This document shows, in pieces, positions 1 to 7,756 of a DNA stretch of 19,650 bases (the stretch's first letter is position 1; each line of letters starts with the position of its first letter). The notes under the pieces are model-generated. The model was not told where the DNA came from. It did not search any database and was given only the letters and a program-made list of their open reading frames with translations. This stretch comes from Clostridiales bacterium (GTDB lineage: Bacteria > Bacillota > Clostridia > Peptostreptococcales > Anaerovoracaceae). The translations under genes and the position numbers were made by a program. Location: assembly GCA_009778415.1 (NCBI GenBank), contig WRJV01000335.1, forward strand, positions 1-19,650, written 5' to 3'.

Positions 1-96
1 AAGCGGCTCGTCGGCAAAAACCGCGAGGCTGGAGGACGTCGGCAGCATAATGGCGAGTGCCATTATAAGGCATAAAATTTTCTTTCTGGGTTTCAT
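1..96 (-). CDS. Secreted protein, N-terminal fragment (cut by window edge)
   Basis: Only the first 32 codons are inside the window. The start at 96 is preceded by a strong ribosome site (TAGGAGGAAA, 101-110 on the plus strand as its complement). The translation is a textbook signal peptide: a positively charged start (MKPRKK), a hydrophobic core of about 15 residues, then a likely signal peptidase I site after AVFA, followed by DEPL. The protein is therefore probably exported; its mature function cannot be told from this fragment. It has its own sigma-70-like promoter (206-234) and lies beyond the terminator that ends the gcd cluster, so it is likely a separate transcription unit. Confidence 0.8.
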   Translation of the reverse strand, partial: MKPRKKILCLIMALAIMLPTSSSLAVFADEPL

Positions 97-205
97 GTTG
101 TTTCCTCCTAAACAAATATTTGTCGCCTCTTTTAGTCTGGGGTTGGGGTTCCCCTTTTTTGCGGTGTGCCTCCCCTCCTTTCTCTGTCTGGTTGATGTCA
201 CTTTA

Positions 206-234
206 AATGTAATAAAGCGGATTGTATTTGTCAA
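206..234 (-). promoter_or_regulatory. Sigma-70-type promoter of the secreted-protein gene
   Basis: On the minus strand a perfect -35 box TTGACA (229-234) is followed after 17 bases by TACATT (206-211), a 4/6 match to the -10 consensus. It points at the start codon at 96 and leaves a leader of about 100 nt that is purine-rich and contains a GGAGGGGAGG stretch in addition to the true ribosome site. Confidence 0.6.
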
Positions 235-258
235 GATGAAAATTCCTCGTTTCCATAA

Positions 259-290
259 CAAAGCCCCCCCGTCAAGCCGGGGAGGCTTTG
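259..290 (-). terminator. Hairpin terminator after gcdA
   Basis: The arms CAAAGCC.CCCCG and CGGGG.GGCTTTG pair with a single mismatch around a short loop (about 272-277). The hairpin sits about 40 bp beyond the gcdA stop. On the minus strand it is followed by a short, imperfect T-rich stretch (TTTGTT), so termination may be partial. It is the only hairpin of this kind between gcdA and the next gene. Confidence 0.6.
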
Positions 291-328
291 CTGCATGTTG
301 ATTATTCAGAGGAAAAAGCTGTCCCTCG

Positions 329-2071
329 TCAGCCTCGGATTATCCTCGGGGTGAGCATCTGGTGGACGGCGCATATGCTCTTTGGGTTTTGGTAGTAGGC
401 GCCGACGAAGGCCTTGCAGTAGCCACGCAGACTTGAAAGCCCCACTATCTCGTCCACGAACCCTTTCTTTGCGCAGTAGACCGGCCTCGACTTGTCGTCG
501 TACTCCTTGATCATTTCGTTCATCTTGCTGATGGTCCCGTCCATGGGCTTGCCCTCGTCAGCGTCCTTGACGAGCCTTCGCGAATACGAAGCCACGGCGG
601 CTGTCTCGCCGTGCATCACGTATATCTCGGTTGCGGCGGTGCCAAGGGTGAACACGTTGTTGTTGTTCGCTTGGGGGCCGCCCAGTATGTAGTGCGCCGC
701 CGCCGCGCCTTTCCGCAGTATTATGCTTATCATCGGGATTTCCGACTGTTCGATGGAGTAGATCAGGGACATGCCAAGGCCCAGCATCTCTGCCTGCTCG
801 GCAGTGTCGCCCACGTCTATCCCCGTCGTGTCCTGCACCCATATGACAGGGACCCGGTCCCTCCCGCACAACGTCACGAATTCGTTCATTTTTATCAGCC
901 CTTCGCGGTAGAGCTTGCCGCCGACAGCCTTGTAATCCGTGTACTGGGGGTAGCCTTTGCCCATCAGCCCTTGGTTGTTTGCGATGAAGCCGCAGACGAA
1001 GCCGTCCACCTTGGCAAGGCCGCAGTACATCTCCGGTCCGTAGTCAGGCCGAAATTCCATGTGCTCGCTGTTGTCGAACAGCCTCGCCAACACGTCCTTC
1101 ATGGAGTAGCTGCGCTTCTGGTTTATGGGCAGGAGGCTGTAAAGGTCGTCGATCGGGTATTTCGGTTCGGCAGGCTCTGCCACCCTGAAAAACGCCGGGT
1201 CGTAGGCAGGCAGCGTGTCCATGTAGCGCTTTATGTCGTCCAGGACTTCCTCTTCCGTCTCGCAAACGTCACGGATGAACCCTGTCCCGCCTTGGTGGAT
1301 TTCAACGCGCCCCGGCGGCACCGCCTTGAATTTCCTCGTCTGCTCGATCAGGTGCTCCGCTACTTCCTCGTCGATGCAGCCCCGAGGCGCCATCCCGCTG
1401 ACGATCCCCGCGCCGCCGACGGCCATGTTGCATTTCTTGTGGCCGATTAGGACCGTCGGGCTTATCGCATGGTAGCCGCCGCCGGCGGGGTTGGTCCCGT
1501 AAATGCCTACGATGATCGGGACGCCCAGCTTCTGGAGCTCGGCGTGCCTGAAAAACGGAGTGCCGCTACCTCTGCGGTTTGGGTATATCTGCTCCTGCTC
1601 CATCAGCTTTACGCCGCTGCAGTTGAGCACCCATACCAGCGGCAGGTGCAGCATCTTCGCGATGTCGGTGACCCGCAGCACGTTGTCTGCCTGCCCAGAG
1701 AGCCATGCCCCCGCCATCACCTTGTTGTTGGACGCTATGATTATGGCCCACTTGCCGTTTATCATGCCAAGGCCGTCGATGACGCCGGTGTTCCCCTCCG
1801 CGTTTCCGAGAGGGTCGTATATAGTGTGGAGCGGACGCCACGTCCCGGGGTCGACCAGGTATTCCAGCCTCTGCCAAGCGGTCCACTCGCCTTTTTCGTT
1901 CATGGCCTCGGTCGCTTTGCCGTTTTCCTTGACGCGCTGAACTTCACATGCAAAGGCCGCCTCCTGAGCCTTCAGCTCCTCCATGTTCTGCTCCTGGAGC
2001 CGCGTCAGCTCCTTGCCGATTCCCGGCATCTCCTTGAAATATGGATGCAATGGAAATCCGTATTGTGCCAT
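329..2071 (-). CDS. gcdA: Glutaconyl-CoA decarboxylase, carboxyltransferase (alpha) subunit
   Basis: This 580-aa protein is the carboxyltransferase that moves the carboxyl group of glutaconyl-CoA to biotin on the carrier subunit, giving crotonyl-CoA. It shows the two ClpP/crotonase-like halves of acyl-CoA carboxyltransferases. Recognisable stretches are PNRRGSGTPFFRHAELQKLG, then GIYGTNPAGGGYHAISPT, and in the second half the GGPQANNNN segment followed by GTAATEIYVMHGETAA. As I recall it, the Acidaminococcus fermentans GcdA (about 587 aa) is similar over its whole length, including the SWRPL/TWRPL region and the C-terminal QNPxSIC. That is closer than propionyl- or acetyl-CoA carboxylase beta chains. 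The start at 2071 has a GGAGGGAA ribosome site. It is the last gene of the cluster, 45 bp after gcdB. Confidence 0.92.
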   Translation of the reverse strand: MAQYGFPLHPYFKEMPGIGKELTRLQEQNMEELKAQEAAFACEVQRVKENGKATEAMNEKGEWTAWQRLEYLVDPGTWRPLHTIYDPLGNAEGNTGVIDGLGMINGKWAIIIASNNKVMAGAWLSGQADNVLRVTDIAKMLHLPLVWVLNCSGVKLMEQEQIYPNRRGSGTPFFRHAELQKLGVPIIVGIYGTNPAGGGYHAISPTVLIGHKKCNMAVGGAGIVSGMAPRGCIDEEVAEHLIEQTRKFKAVPPGRVEIHQGGTGFIRDVCETEEEVLDDIKRYMDTLPAYDPAFFRVAEPAEPKYPIDDLYSLLPINQKRSYSMKDVLARLFDNSEHMEFRPDYGPEMYCGLAKVDGFVCGFIANNQGLMGKGYPQYTDYKAVGGKLYREGLIKMNEFVTLCGRDRVPVIWVQDTTGIDVGDTAEQAEMLGLGMSLIYSIEQSEIPMISIILRKGAAAAHYILGGPQANNNNVFTLGTAATEIYVMHGETAAVASYSRRLVKDADEGKPMDGTISKMNEMIKEYDDKSRPVYCAKKGFVDEIVGLSSLRGYCKAFVGAYYQNPKSICAVHQMLTPRIIRG

Positions 2072-2116
2072 TTTTTCTTCCCTCCTGTTTCTCGTTAATG
2101 TTCAGATAAGCTTCAT

Positions 2117-3325
2117 TCAAATCAATGGGATCAGGGCTACGTAAACCCCAGTCAGGATTGCCGACGTGATCACGCCGCATATGCAAGCCCCCATCGCAAG
2201 GTTTAGGATTATGGCGCGCTTGTTGACGAGCACCACTTCGTGCTGAGCGATCTTTGCCGTGGTCGGTACGCAGGAAACCCCTGCTATCCCGATTGCCGGG
2301 TTGAAGTTCTTCCCGTTGATCAGATAGACCAGATAGCCGCCTATGATGCCGCCAATCCCTGAAAGCCCCAGCGAAACCATGCCCAAAACCAGCAGTATCA
2401 AGACCTTCGGGTTGAGCAACGTGCTCGCTTCGCAGAGTACGCCCAGCAAAAAACCCAAGAAGAACGTGGCGAAATAGAGGAACACGTCCTCCAGCAGCTT
2501 GCTGTACTTGAGGATGCCGGATTCCCTTATGGCGTTACCAGTGAAAAACGAGACGAAAAGCGGCGCCGCGACAGGGAACAGCAAGCACAGCAGCGTACAG
2601 CCGACTGCGTCGAACGCGATCTTCTGCCCTGCGGTAATATTTGTTTTGCCCTTCTTGCTCGTGACCACCACGATGCCCCTCAGATGTTTCGGCACCAGCA
2701 GCCTGATGAAGAAAGGGTAGCCCGCATAGGTAAGGCTCAAATACAGGTACGCCACTACGGTAACCGGAACGAATATGTCCTTTGCCAGCATCAGGGAAGC
2801 AAAAAGCACCATGGGACCGTCGGCTGTGCCGACGATGGCTATGGCGGCCGACTCTCCCAAGGACAGACCCATAGCCCGCGCTATTGGGAACGTGACTATC
2901 GTCCCCAGCTCGGCGAACAAGGCGATGAACATGCTGGTGAAAGGGTACCTCAGCACGTTGCCCACGTCGGTGATCACGCCTATCCCCATGAACACCAGGC
3001 AAGCGATAAGGCCGTTGCTGAACATCATGGTATAGACCGGCTGCAGGAAATCTATCTGCAGGACCGTCATGATCCCGTCGGTGTCTTCAACAAGCGGATC
3101 TAGGAATATTGTGCCCGTCTGCGTTGCAGAAAGGAACAGGACGCCTGCGTTTACGGCCAGCATGCCAAACCCCATGGGTACCATGATGAGCGGTTCAAGC
3201 AGCCCCTTAACGCCGCAGTACACCAAAAAGATGCCTGCCGCTATCAGCACCAGCCTGCCGGCAGCGATTGCCGGGTCTTGAGAAACAAGCGTGCCGATAC
3301 CTTGAAACAAACTTAACACATCCAT
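2117..3325 (-). CDS. gcdB: Na+-translocating decarboxylase, beta subunit
   Basis: A 402-aa integral membrane protein that decarboxylates carboxybiotin and couples this to Na+ export (OadB/GcdB/MmdB family). About ten hydrophobic segments can be seen. The conserved Asp lies in GTADGP (Asp169), equivalent to the Na+-binding Asp of OadB. The second conserved region NPAIGIAGVSCVPTTAK (342-358) carries the Asn and Ser linked with ion passage. The start at 3325 lies 6 bp after the stop of the 47-aa ORF, so translation is probably coupled; the ribosome site is a GGAAGGAAAG stretch inside that ORF. Its place between gcdA and the small membrane subunits fits a Gcd pump. Sequence alone cannot separate glutaconyl-CoA from methylmalonyl-CoA or oxaloacetate versions; the gcdA partner decides it. 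Confidence 0.92.
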   Translation of the reverse strand: MDVLSLFQGIGTLVSQDPAIAAGRLVLIAAGIFLVYCGVKGLLEPLIMVPMGFGMLAVNAGVLFLSATQTGTIFLDPLVEDTDGIMTVLQIDFLQPVYTMMFSNGLIACLVFMGIGVITDVGNVLRYPFTSMFIALFAELGTIVTFPIARAMGLSLGESAAIAIVGTADGPMVLFASLMLAKDIFVPVTVVAYLYLSLTYAGYPFFIRLLVPKHLRGIVVVTSKKGKTNITAGQKIAFDAVGCTLLCLLFPVAAPLFVSFFTGNAIRESGILKYSKLLEDVFLYFATFFLGFLLGVLCEASTLLNPKVLILLVLGMVSLGLSGIGGIIGGYLVYLINGKNFNPAIGIAGVSCVPTTAKIAQHEVVLVNKRAIILNLAMGACICGVITSAILTGVYVALIPLI

Positions 3326-3331
3326 GGCGCA

Positions 3332-3475
3332 TCACTTTCCTTCCTCGGCTGCCGGCTCCTTTTTCGAGCCGATTCGCGCCAAAGCAACCTGCAGCCCTTT
3401 GATTATGCCTGCCATTATAGTAGCAATTACAATTCCGATAAAATAAATCTGTACCGCGATTTGAACGTCATGCAT
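3332..3475 (-). CDS. Small OadG/GcdD-like membrane subunit (47 aa)
   Basis: A 47-codon ORF with a good ribosome site (AAAGGAGC) starts at 3475 and ends 6 bp before gcdB. It has one membrane span (about residues 6-25), then a basic, amphipathic stretch (KGLQVALARIGSKK), then a charged tail (EPAAEEGK). The layout of span, G-x-x-x-A-x-x-R helix and Pro/Ala/Glu tail resembles the N-terminus of OadG-type gamma/delta subunits, which hold the peripheral carboxyltransferase to the membrane pump. It is shorter than usual: the Acidaminococcus GcdD is roughly 100 aa. The role is inferred from shape and position. Confidence 0.72.
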   Translation of the reverse strand: MHDVQIAVQIYFIGIVIATIMAGIIKGLQVALARIGSKKEPAAEEGK

Positions 3476-3490
3476 CGCGCTGCTCCTTTC

Positions 3491-3589
3491 TCACTTGAGT
3501 TCCCTCCTGATGTTAACGACGAAGATGACGCCGACAACGGCCAGCACCGCAATGCCCACGAGAACAGTCAATGGGGTAAATTCAATCAT
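3491..3589 (-). CDS. 32-aa single-span membrane protein in the gcd cluster
   Basis: A 32-codon ORF starts at 3589 after a perfect GGAGGTG ribosome site and ends 15 bp before the next small ORF. It is almost entirely one hydrophobic helix (residues 7-25, rich in Val, Ile and Gly), with an acidic N-terminus (MIEF) and a basic C-terminus (NIRRELK), so the tail should face the cytoplasm. I do not recognise a named family. Some Na+-pumping decarboxylases, such as the Veillonella methylmalonyl-CoA enzyme with its small epsilon chain, have an extra tiny subunit, and this could be a counterpart. Tight spacing on both sides and the strong ribosome site argue that it is translated. Confidence 0.65.
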   Translation of the reverse strand: MIEFTPLTVLVGIAVLAVVGVIFVVNIRRELK

Positions 3590-3614
3590 TGTAGCACCTC
3601 CATAAATTTAAGTT

Positions 3615-4598
3615 TCAAACAAGTTTTTTAAATTCTTCCGTGAGCAATGGGACGATGGTGAAAAGGTCGCCGACTATGCCGTAATCGCAAACGGTGAATA
3701 TGTTCGCGTCCGGGTCTTTGTTGATGGCGACTATGACCTTTGAAGTCCCCATGCCCGCAAGGTGCTGAATCGAGCCGGAAATGCCGCAGGCTATGTAAAG
3801 CACCGGAGAGACCGTTTTGCCCGTCTGCCCGACTTGGAATTTCTGCTCGATCCATCCCGAATCAACGGCTGCACGGGAAGCGCCCACCGCCGCGCCGATT
3901 GCGTCCGCGCATTCTTCAATAATATGGAAGTTTTCTGGGCCCTTCATGCCGCGCCCGCCTGAAACGATGATGTCGGCTTCGATCAGCTCAGGGCGCGCCG
4001 ACGCTGCCAGCGCAACCTCCCTCACGATCGCCCGAAGGTCCTCCACGTCAATATTCGCACTTTCGTTTGCAATTTCCGCTTTTCTCGCCTCGTCGGGGGC
4101 TGCCAGCGGGAAGGTGTTTGGCCTGATCGTCGCGATGGCCGGCCTTTCGCATGCCGAAAGCTCGGCAAACGCTTTCCCTCCGTAAATCGGGCGCTTGAAA
4201 ACAAGGAAGCTTTCCTCGTCGTACTCCATCCCGACGCAGTCCGACGCCATGCCCACGCCCAAACGGTGCGCCAGCCTCGGTGCCAGGTCTTTCCCTATCG
4301 CTGTGTTCCCAAGGAGCACGGCGTTTGGCTCCTCTTTGCGGATCAGCTTGCTCAAAGCGGACGTGTACGCGCCCGTAGTGTAGTCCGCCAGCTTGTCGTC
4401 GTCTATCAGCACTACTTTGTCGGCGCCGTAAGCGGCTGCCGTGCCCGCCAGCCCGGATACGCCCTTTCCCGGTATGACTGCCACCAGCGGGTCTCCTGTT
4501 TTGTCCGCAATCGCCCGTGCCGTGCTCAAAAGCTCCAGCGAAACCTTGCGTATTTCTGATTTGCTTTGCTCTACGATTATCCAAATTCCTTTTGCCAT
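3615..4598 (-). CDS. etfA: Electron transfer flavoprotein, alpha subunit
   Basis: A 327-aa ETF alpha chain. It carries the FAD that accepts electrons from acyl-CoA dehydrogenases. The C-terminal FAD domain is intact: SGGRGM (213-218), VGQTGKTVSP (256-265), and GISGSIQHLAGM (272-283), followed by AINKDPDANIF. The N-terminal half is the usual alpha/beta domain. The start at 4598 follows a GGGAGGTG site and lies 15 bp after etfB. With two acyl-CoA dehydrogenases directly upstream and no other ETF in the window, it probably serves both of them. Confidence 0.95.
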   Translation of the reverse strand: MAKGIWIIVEQSKSEIRKVSLELLSTARAIADKTGDPLVAVIPGKGVSGLAGTAAAYGADKVVLIDDDKLADYTTGAYTSALSKLIRKEEPNAVLLGNTAIGKDLAPRLAHRLGVGMASDCVGMEYDEESFLVFKRPIYGGKAFAELSACERPAIATIRPNTFPLAAPDEARKAEIANESANIDVEDLRAIVREVALAASARPELIEADIIVSGGRGMKGPENFHIIEECADAIGAAVGASRAAVDSGWIEQKFQVGQTGKTVSPVLYIACGISGSIQHLAGMGTSKVIVAINKDPDANIFTVCDYGIVGDLFTIVPLLTEEFKKLV

Positions 4599-4613
4599 GT
4601 CTATTCCACCTCC

Positions 4614-5387
4614 CTATATTGCCTTTGCTTCTTCTCGCAAAAGCCGCGCCAGTTCCTTTGCAGCCTCGGCAGGCTCTCCGGGAACGGTCTTTCCGCCTTT
4701 TCGCGGGTTTGGCAAACTGAGTTTCGGAACGCTCATTTTTCGGGAAAAACCGGAGGCGTCGATTCCGACATCTGCAAGGCTGAGCTTTTTCAGCTCCTTG
4801 TTTTTGGCTTTCATAATGCCTGCCATGCTGGGCAGGCGCGGGATGTTCAGCCCCTTTTGCGCCGTTAAGACAGCAGGCAGGCAAACCTCTACCAGTTCAG
4901 TACCGCCGTCTATCTCCCGTCTAGCGACTGCTTTGCCGTCCTCAACGGAAAGTTCCACGATGCAGCTCACTGACGGCACCCCCAATGCGTCGGCCATGCG
5001 GACCGCCACCTGCCCCGACCCGTCGTCGATAGCGACTCGCCCAGTCAAGATGATGTCATAGGGTATCTGGGAGATGGCTTTTGCGAGCACTTCTGCACAT
5101 GCCCACTCGTCGGGGTCTTCAAGCGCCGGATCGGTGACCAGCACCCCTCTGTCTGCGCCCATGGCAAACCCTGTCTTCAAGGCCTCCGGAGCGCGTTCTC
5201 CGCCCATGCTGACCAGAGTTACGTCACCGCCGAATTTTTCCTTGAGCTTCAGCGCTTCCTCGATCGCGTATTCGTCATAGGGGTTGATGACAAGCTTGAC
5301 GGCGCTGCCGTCGATGTTGCCGCTGCCGTCCAACACGATTTTTGCTTCCGTATCAAATGTCTGTTTCACACAAACGACAATATTCAT
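4614..5387 (-). CDS. etfB: Electron transfer flavoprotein, beta subunit
   Basis: A 257-aa ETF beta chain, partner of etfA. The family pattern is clear: MNIVVCVKQ start, NPYDEYAIEEALKLKE (35-50), then the nucleotide-binding loop around AIDDGSGQV (119-127), then LNIPRLPSMAGIMKAK (180-195). The loop does not match the AIDGDTAQVGP form that I recall from electron-bifurcating EtfB proteins such as that of Acidaminococcus. It looks closer to the classical type that holds AMP, with IDD and an N-x-PR-x-P segment followed by IMKAK. This suggests, but does not prove, a non-bifurcating ETF. The ribosome site is AGGAGG at good spacing, and the gene is 21 bp after the bcd-like stop. Confidence 0.94.
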   Translation of the reverse strand: MNIVVCVKQTFDTEAKIVLDGSGNIDGSAVKLVINPYDEYAIEEALKLKEKFGGDVTLVSMGGERAPEALKTGFAMGADRGVLVTDPALEDPDEWACAEVLAKAISQIPYDIILTGRVAIDDGSGQVAVRMADALGVPSVSCIVELSVEDGKAVARREIDGGTELVEVCLPAVLTAQKGLNIPRLPSMAGIMKAKNKELKKLSLADVGIDASGFSRKMSVPKLSLPNPRKGGKTVPGEPAEAAKELARLLREEAKAI

Positions 5388-5408
5388 ACAATTTCCTCCT
5401 CGCGCAAG

Positions 5409-6554
5409 TTAAAATTCTTTTAAAATATGGCTGGCTATGACCATGCGCTGCGCTTCGCTGGTGCCCTCGTAAATTTCAGTGATCTTGGCGTCGCGCATGT
5501 AGCGCTCCACGGGGTATTCCCTCGTGTAGCCGTACCCGCCCAAAATCTGGACGGCTTGTGTCGCCACCTTGTTGCAGGTCTCTGCCGCAAACAGCTTTGC
5601 CATCGCCGAATGCTTCGAGACGGGCTTGTGCTCCGTCGCCAGCTGGCAAGCCTGGTAGACCAGCAGCCTCGCCGCTTCGATCTGAAGCGCCATGTCGGCC
5701 AGCTTGAACTGGGTGACTTGGAATTCGGACAGGGTCTTGCCGAACTGCTTGCGTTCTTTGGAATACTTGATTGCCGCTTCGTACGCCCCTTGCGCGATCC
5801 CGAGAGCCTGCGACGCGATCCCGATCCTGCCGTAATCCAGCGTGACCATGGCAATCTTGAAGCCCTGCCCTTCCTCTCCCAGTAGGTTTGAGGCGGGTAT
5901 GCGGACGTCTTCAAAGGAAAGCTCGTAGGTTGCAGACGACCTGATGCCCATCTTCTTCTCTTTTTTCCCGAATGTGAACCCCGGCGTGCCTTTTTCCATT
6001 ATGAACGCGGCGATGCCTTTGTGCCCCTTGCTCTTGTCCATCTGGGCTGTGACTATGTACGTGTCGGCGTAGTACCCGTTCGTGATGAAAAGCTTGGAGC
6101 CGTTGATCACGTATTCGTCGCCGTCCCTGACAGCCGTGGTCTGTGTCCCTGACGCGTCTGTCCCAGCCAAGGATTCCGTCAGCCCCAGTGCGCCCAGCTT
6201 TTCCCCCGTCGCAAGCGGGGTCAGGAACTTCTTCTTCTGTTCGTCAGTCCCGAATATGTTGATAGGGTTGGCGCAGAGGCTTGAATGCGCCGATACCGTA
6301 ACGCCAAGGGAGGCGTCCACTCTGGATATCTCTTCGATGGTTATGCCGTATGAAATGTAGTCTGCCCCGACCCCGCCGTATTCTTCGGGGAACGTGACTC
6401 CGGCAAGCCCCAGCTCGCCGCACTTCTTCCAAAGCTCTTCCGGGAATTCTTCAAGCTCGTCCCGCTCTTCAATGCCCGGCGCAATCTCCTGCTCCGCAAA
6501 GTTGCGCACCATCTCCCTCATCATGAGATGGTCTTCGTTCAAATCAAAATTCAT
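5409..6554 (-). CDS. bcd: Short-chain (butyryl-CoA type) acyl-CoA dehydrogenase
   Basis: A 381-aa flavoprotein. In this setting it most likely reduces crotonyl-CoA to butyryl-CoA with electrons from ETF, though the family is reversible. Visible marks are LTESLAGTD, the FITNG substrate/FAD segment, the FGKTLSEFQ helix, GGYGYTREYPVERYMRD, and IYEGTSEAQR with the catalytic Glu (residue 363). At the site where glutaryl-CoA dehydrogenases have Arg, this protein has Gly (DASLGVTVS), so it should favour an uncharged short acyl chain. The ATG at 6554 is preferred to that at 6560: AGGAG would be only 3 bases from the first, and the family usually begins MxFxL. It follows the previous gene by about 30 bp. 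Confidence 0.9.
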   Translation of the reverse strand: MNFDLNEDHLMMREMVRNFAEQEIAPGIEERDELEEFPEELWKKCGELGLAGVTFPEEYGGVGADYISYGITIEEISRVDASLGVTVSAHSSLCANPINIFGTDEQKKKFLTPLATGEKLGALGLTESLAGTDASGTQTTAVRDGDEYVINGSKLFITNGYYADTYIVTAQMDKSKGHKGIAAFIMEKGTPGFTFGKKEKKMGIRSSATYELSFEDVRIPASNLLGEEGQGFKIAMVTLDYGRIGIASQALGIAQGAYEAAIKYSKERKQFGKTLSEFQVTQFKLADMALQIEAARLLVYQACQLATEHKPVSKHSAMAKLFAAETCNKVATQAVQILGGYGYTREYPVERYMRDAKITEIYEGTSEAQRMVIASHILKEF

Positions 6555-6587
6555 TTGCATTTGCTCCTGTCTTAATATTGCTTCCCG

Positions 6588-7745
6588 TTACCTGTTTGGC
6601 TGGTAACCAAGCTCGATGCCCGCTATAATGCCCATGTGGATGTTTGACGTCCCTTCCAGCGTCTCGAACTGTTTTGCGTCCCGAAGCCACCTGCCGCAGG
6701 GGTACTCCGTCGAATAGCCGTAGGACCCGTATATCTTCATGGCCACGTTGGCTGCATGCACTGCCGCGTTGCAGGCGAACAGCTTTGCCAAAGACGTCTC
6801 CTGCTGGCTCGGCATCTTGTTCTCTTTCAGCCAGGCCGCCCTGTACACGAGTTGCTTGGCTGCTTCGTCTTCCATCTTCATCTCCGCGATCTGCTGCTGG
6901 ATCATCTGGAATTTGCCGATCTGCTGGCCGAACTGGGTCCGCTCGTTTGCGTAGTTCACAGATCCCTCAAGGCAAGCCGCAGACAGAGCCGCCGCGCCGG
7001 TGGCGCAGCCCATCCTGGTGTTGTTCAGCATCCACATGCATATCTGAAAACCCTTGTTCAGCTCGCCGAGCAGGTTCTCCTTTGGGATCACTGCGTTCTC
7101 AAAGACCAGCTCCGACGTTGGCGCCGTCCACATCCCGACTTTCTTGGTGATGGGTATCTTCTCGACGCCGGGCGTGTTGTTGTAGTCGACTATGAAGCAC
7201 GAAAGCCCCTTGGGGCCGCCGCCTTCCTTAGTCACTGCGTAAACCAGGCCGGTGTCGCTGGCGTGCCCGCCTGATATCCACATCTTCGACCCGTTCATGA
7301 CGAAGTGGTCGCCCTTGTCCGCCGCGAAGGTCTTCATGCTCCCCACGTCAGACCCGGTGTTCGCCTCCGTCATCGCGAAGCTCCCCACCGCCTTGCCGCT
7401 GACCAGGTCAGGGATGAACTTTTGCTTCTGCTCTTCCGTCCCCCATTGGTTGATCGTCAAGGCAGGGCCCCAGCAGTTCCCGCTGATCGAAAGCCTCCAT
7501 GAAGTGTGGACCTTTGCTATCTCATAAAGCGCCGTAACCCCTTCCAGCCATCCCATCCCGTTGCCGCCGTACTCTTCCGGGATGCTCCACCCCAAAAGCC
7601 CGAGCTCGCCCATCTTCGTCAGTATCTCCCTGCGGTAGTAATGGTTCTCTTCGTCTTCTTCGACATAAGGCGCGATTTCCTGCTCGGCGAAGCTCTTCGC
7701 CATTTCCTGCACCATGGTTTGTTCTTCTGTTAATCCAAAATCCAT
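6588..7745 (-). CDS. Glutaryl-CoA dehydrogenase, predicted non-decarboxylating
   Basis: A 385-aa acyl-CoA dehydrogenase that differs from its neighbour. Aligned without gaps over residues 55-103, it has Arg84 (TSWRLS) where the butyryl-type protein has Gly. This Arg is the residue that binds the distal carboxylate in glutaryl-CoA dehydrogenases (Arg94 in the human enzyme). The positions tied to decarboxylation in the human enzyme (Glu87, Tyr369) are Ala77 and Leu363 here. The catalytic base is Glu364 in LEGTSN. The C-terminal part (GSYGYSTEYPCGRWLRDA, then LGYQPNR) resembles the non-decarboxylating enzyme of Desulfococcus as I recall it. Predicted reaction: glutaryl-CoA to glutaconyl-CoA, electrons to ETF. 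The start has a GGAG site and is 11 bp after the biotin carrier. Confidence 0.82.
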   Translation of the reverse strand: MDFGLTEEQTMVQEMAKSFAEQEIAPYVEEDEENHYYRREILTKMGELGLLGWSIPEEYGGNGMGWLEGVTALYEIAKVHTSWRLSISGNCWGPALTINQWGTEEQKQKFIPDLVSGKAVGSFAMTEANTGSDVGSMKTFAADKGDHFVMNGSKMWISGGHASDTGLVYAVTKEGGGPKGLSCFIVDYNNTPGVEKIPITKKVGMWTAPTSELVFENAVIPKENLLGELNKGFQICMWMLNNTRMGCATGAAALSAACLEGSVNYANERTQFGQQIGKFQMIQQQIAEMKMEDEAAKQLVYRAAWLKENKMPSQQETSLAKLFACNAAVHAANVAMKIYGSYGYSTEYPCGRWLRDAKQFETLEGTSNIHMGIIAGIELGYQPNR

Positions 7746-7756
7746 TTTGCTATCTC

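Noticed and set aside
50..301. 83-codon plus-strand ORF at the left end
   Set aside because: It runs through the complement of a signal-peptide gene, its promoter and a terminator hairpin, and has no ribosome site.
611..1450. 279-codon plus-strand ORF opposite gcdA
   Set aside because: It is antisense to a highly conserved gene; the composition (rich in His, Arg, Val) is what GC-rich codon bias gives on the opposite strand, and no ribosome site is seen.
329..2071. Reading gcdA as an acetyl- or propionyl-CoA carboxylase beta chain
   Set aside because: The protein is longer, matches GcdA across both halves, and lies with gcdB and a biotin carrier but no biotin carboxylase.
4048..4884. 278-codon minus-strand ORF spanning the etfA/etfB junction
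   Set aside because: It is out of frame with two clearly conserved ETF genes, Arg-rich, and has no similarity that I recognise.
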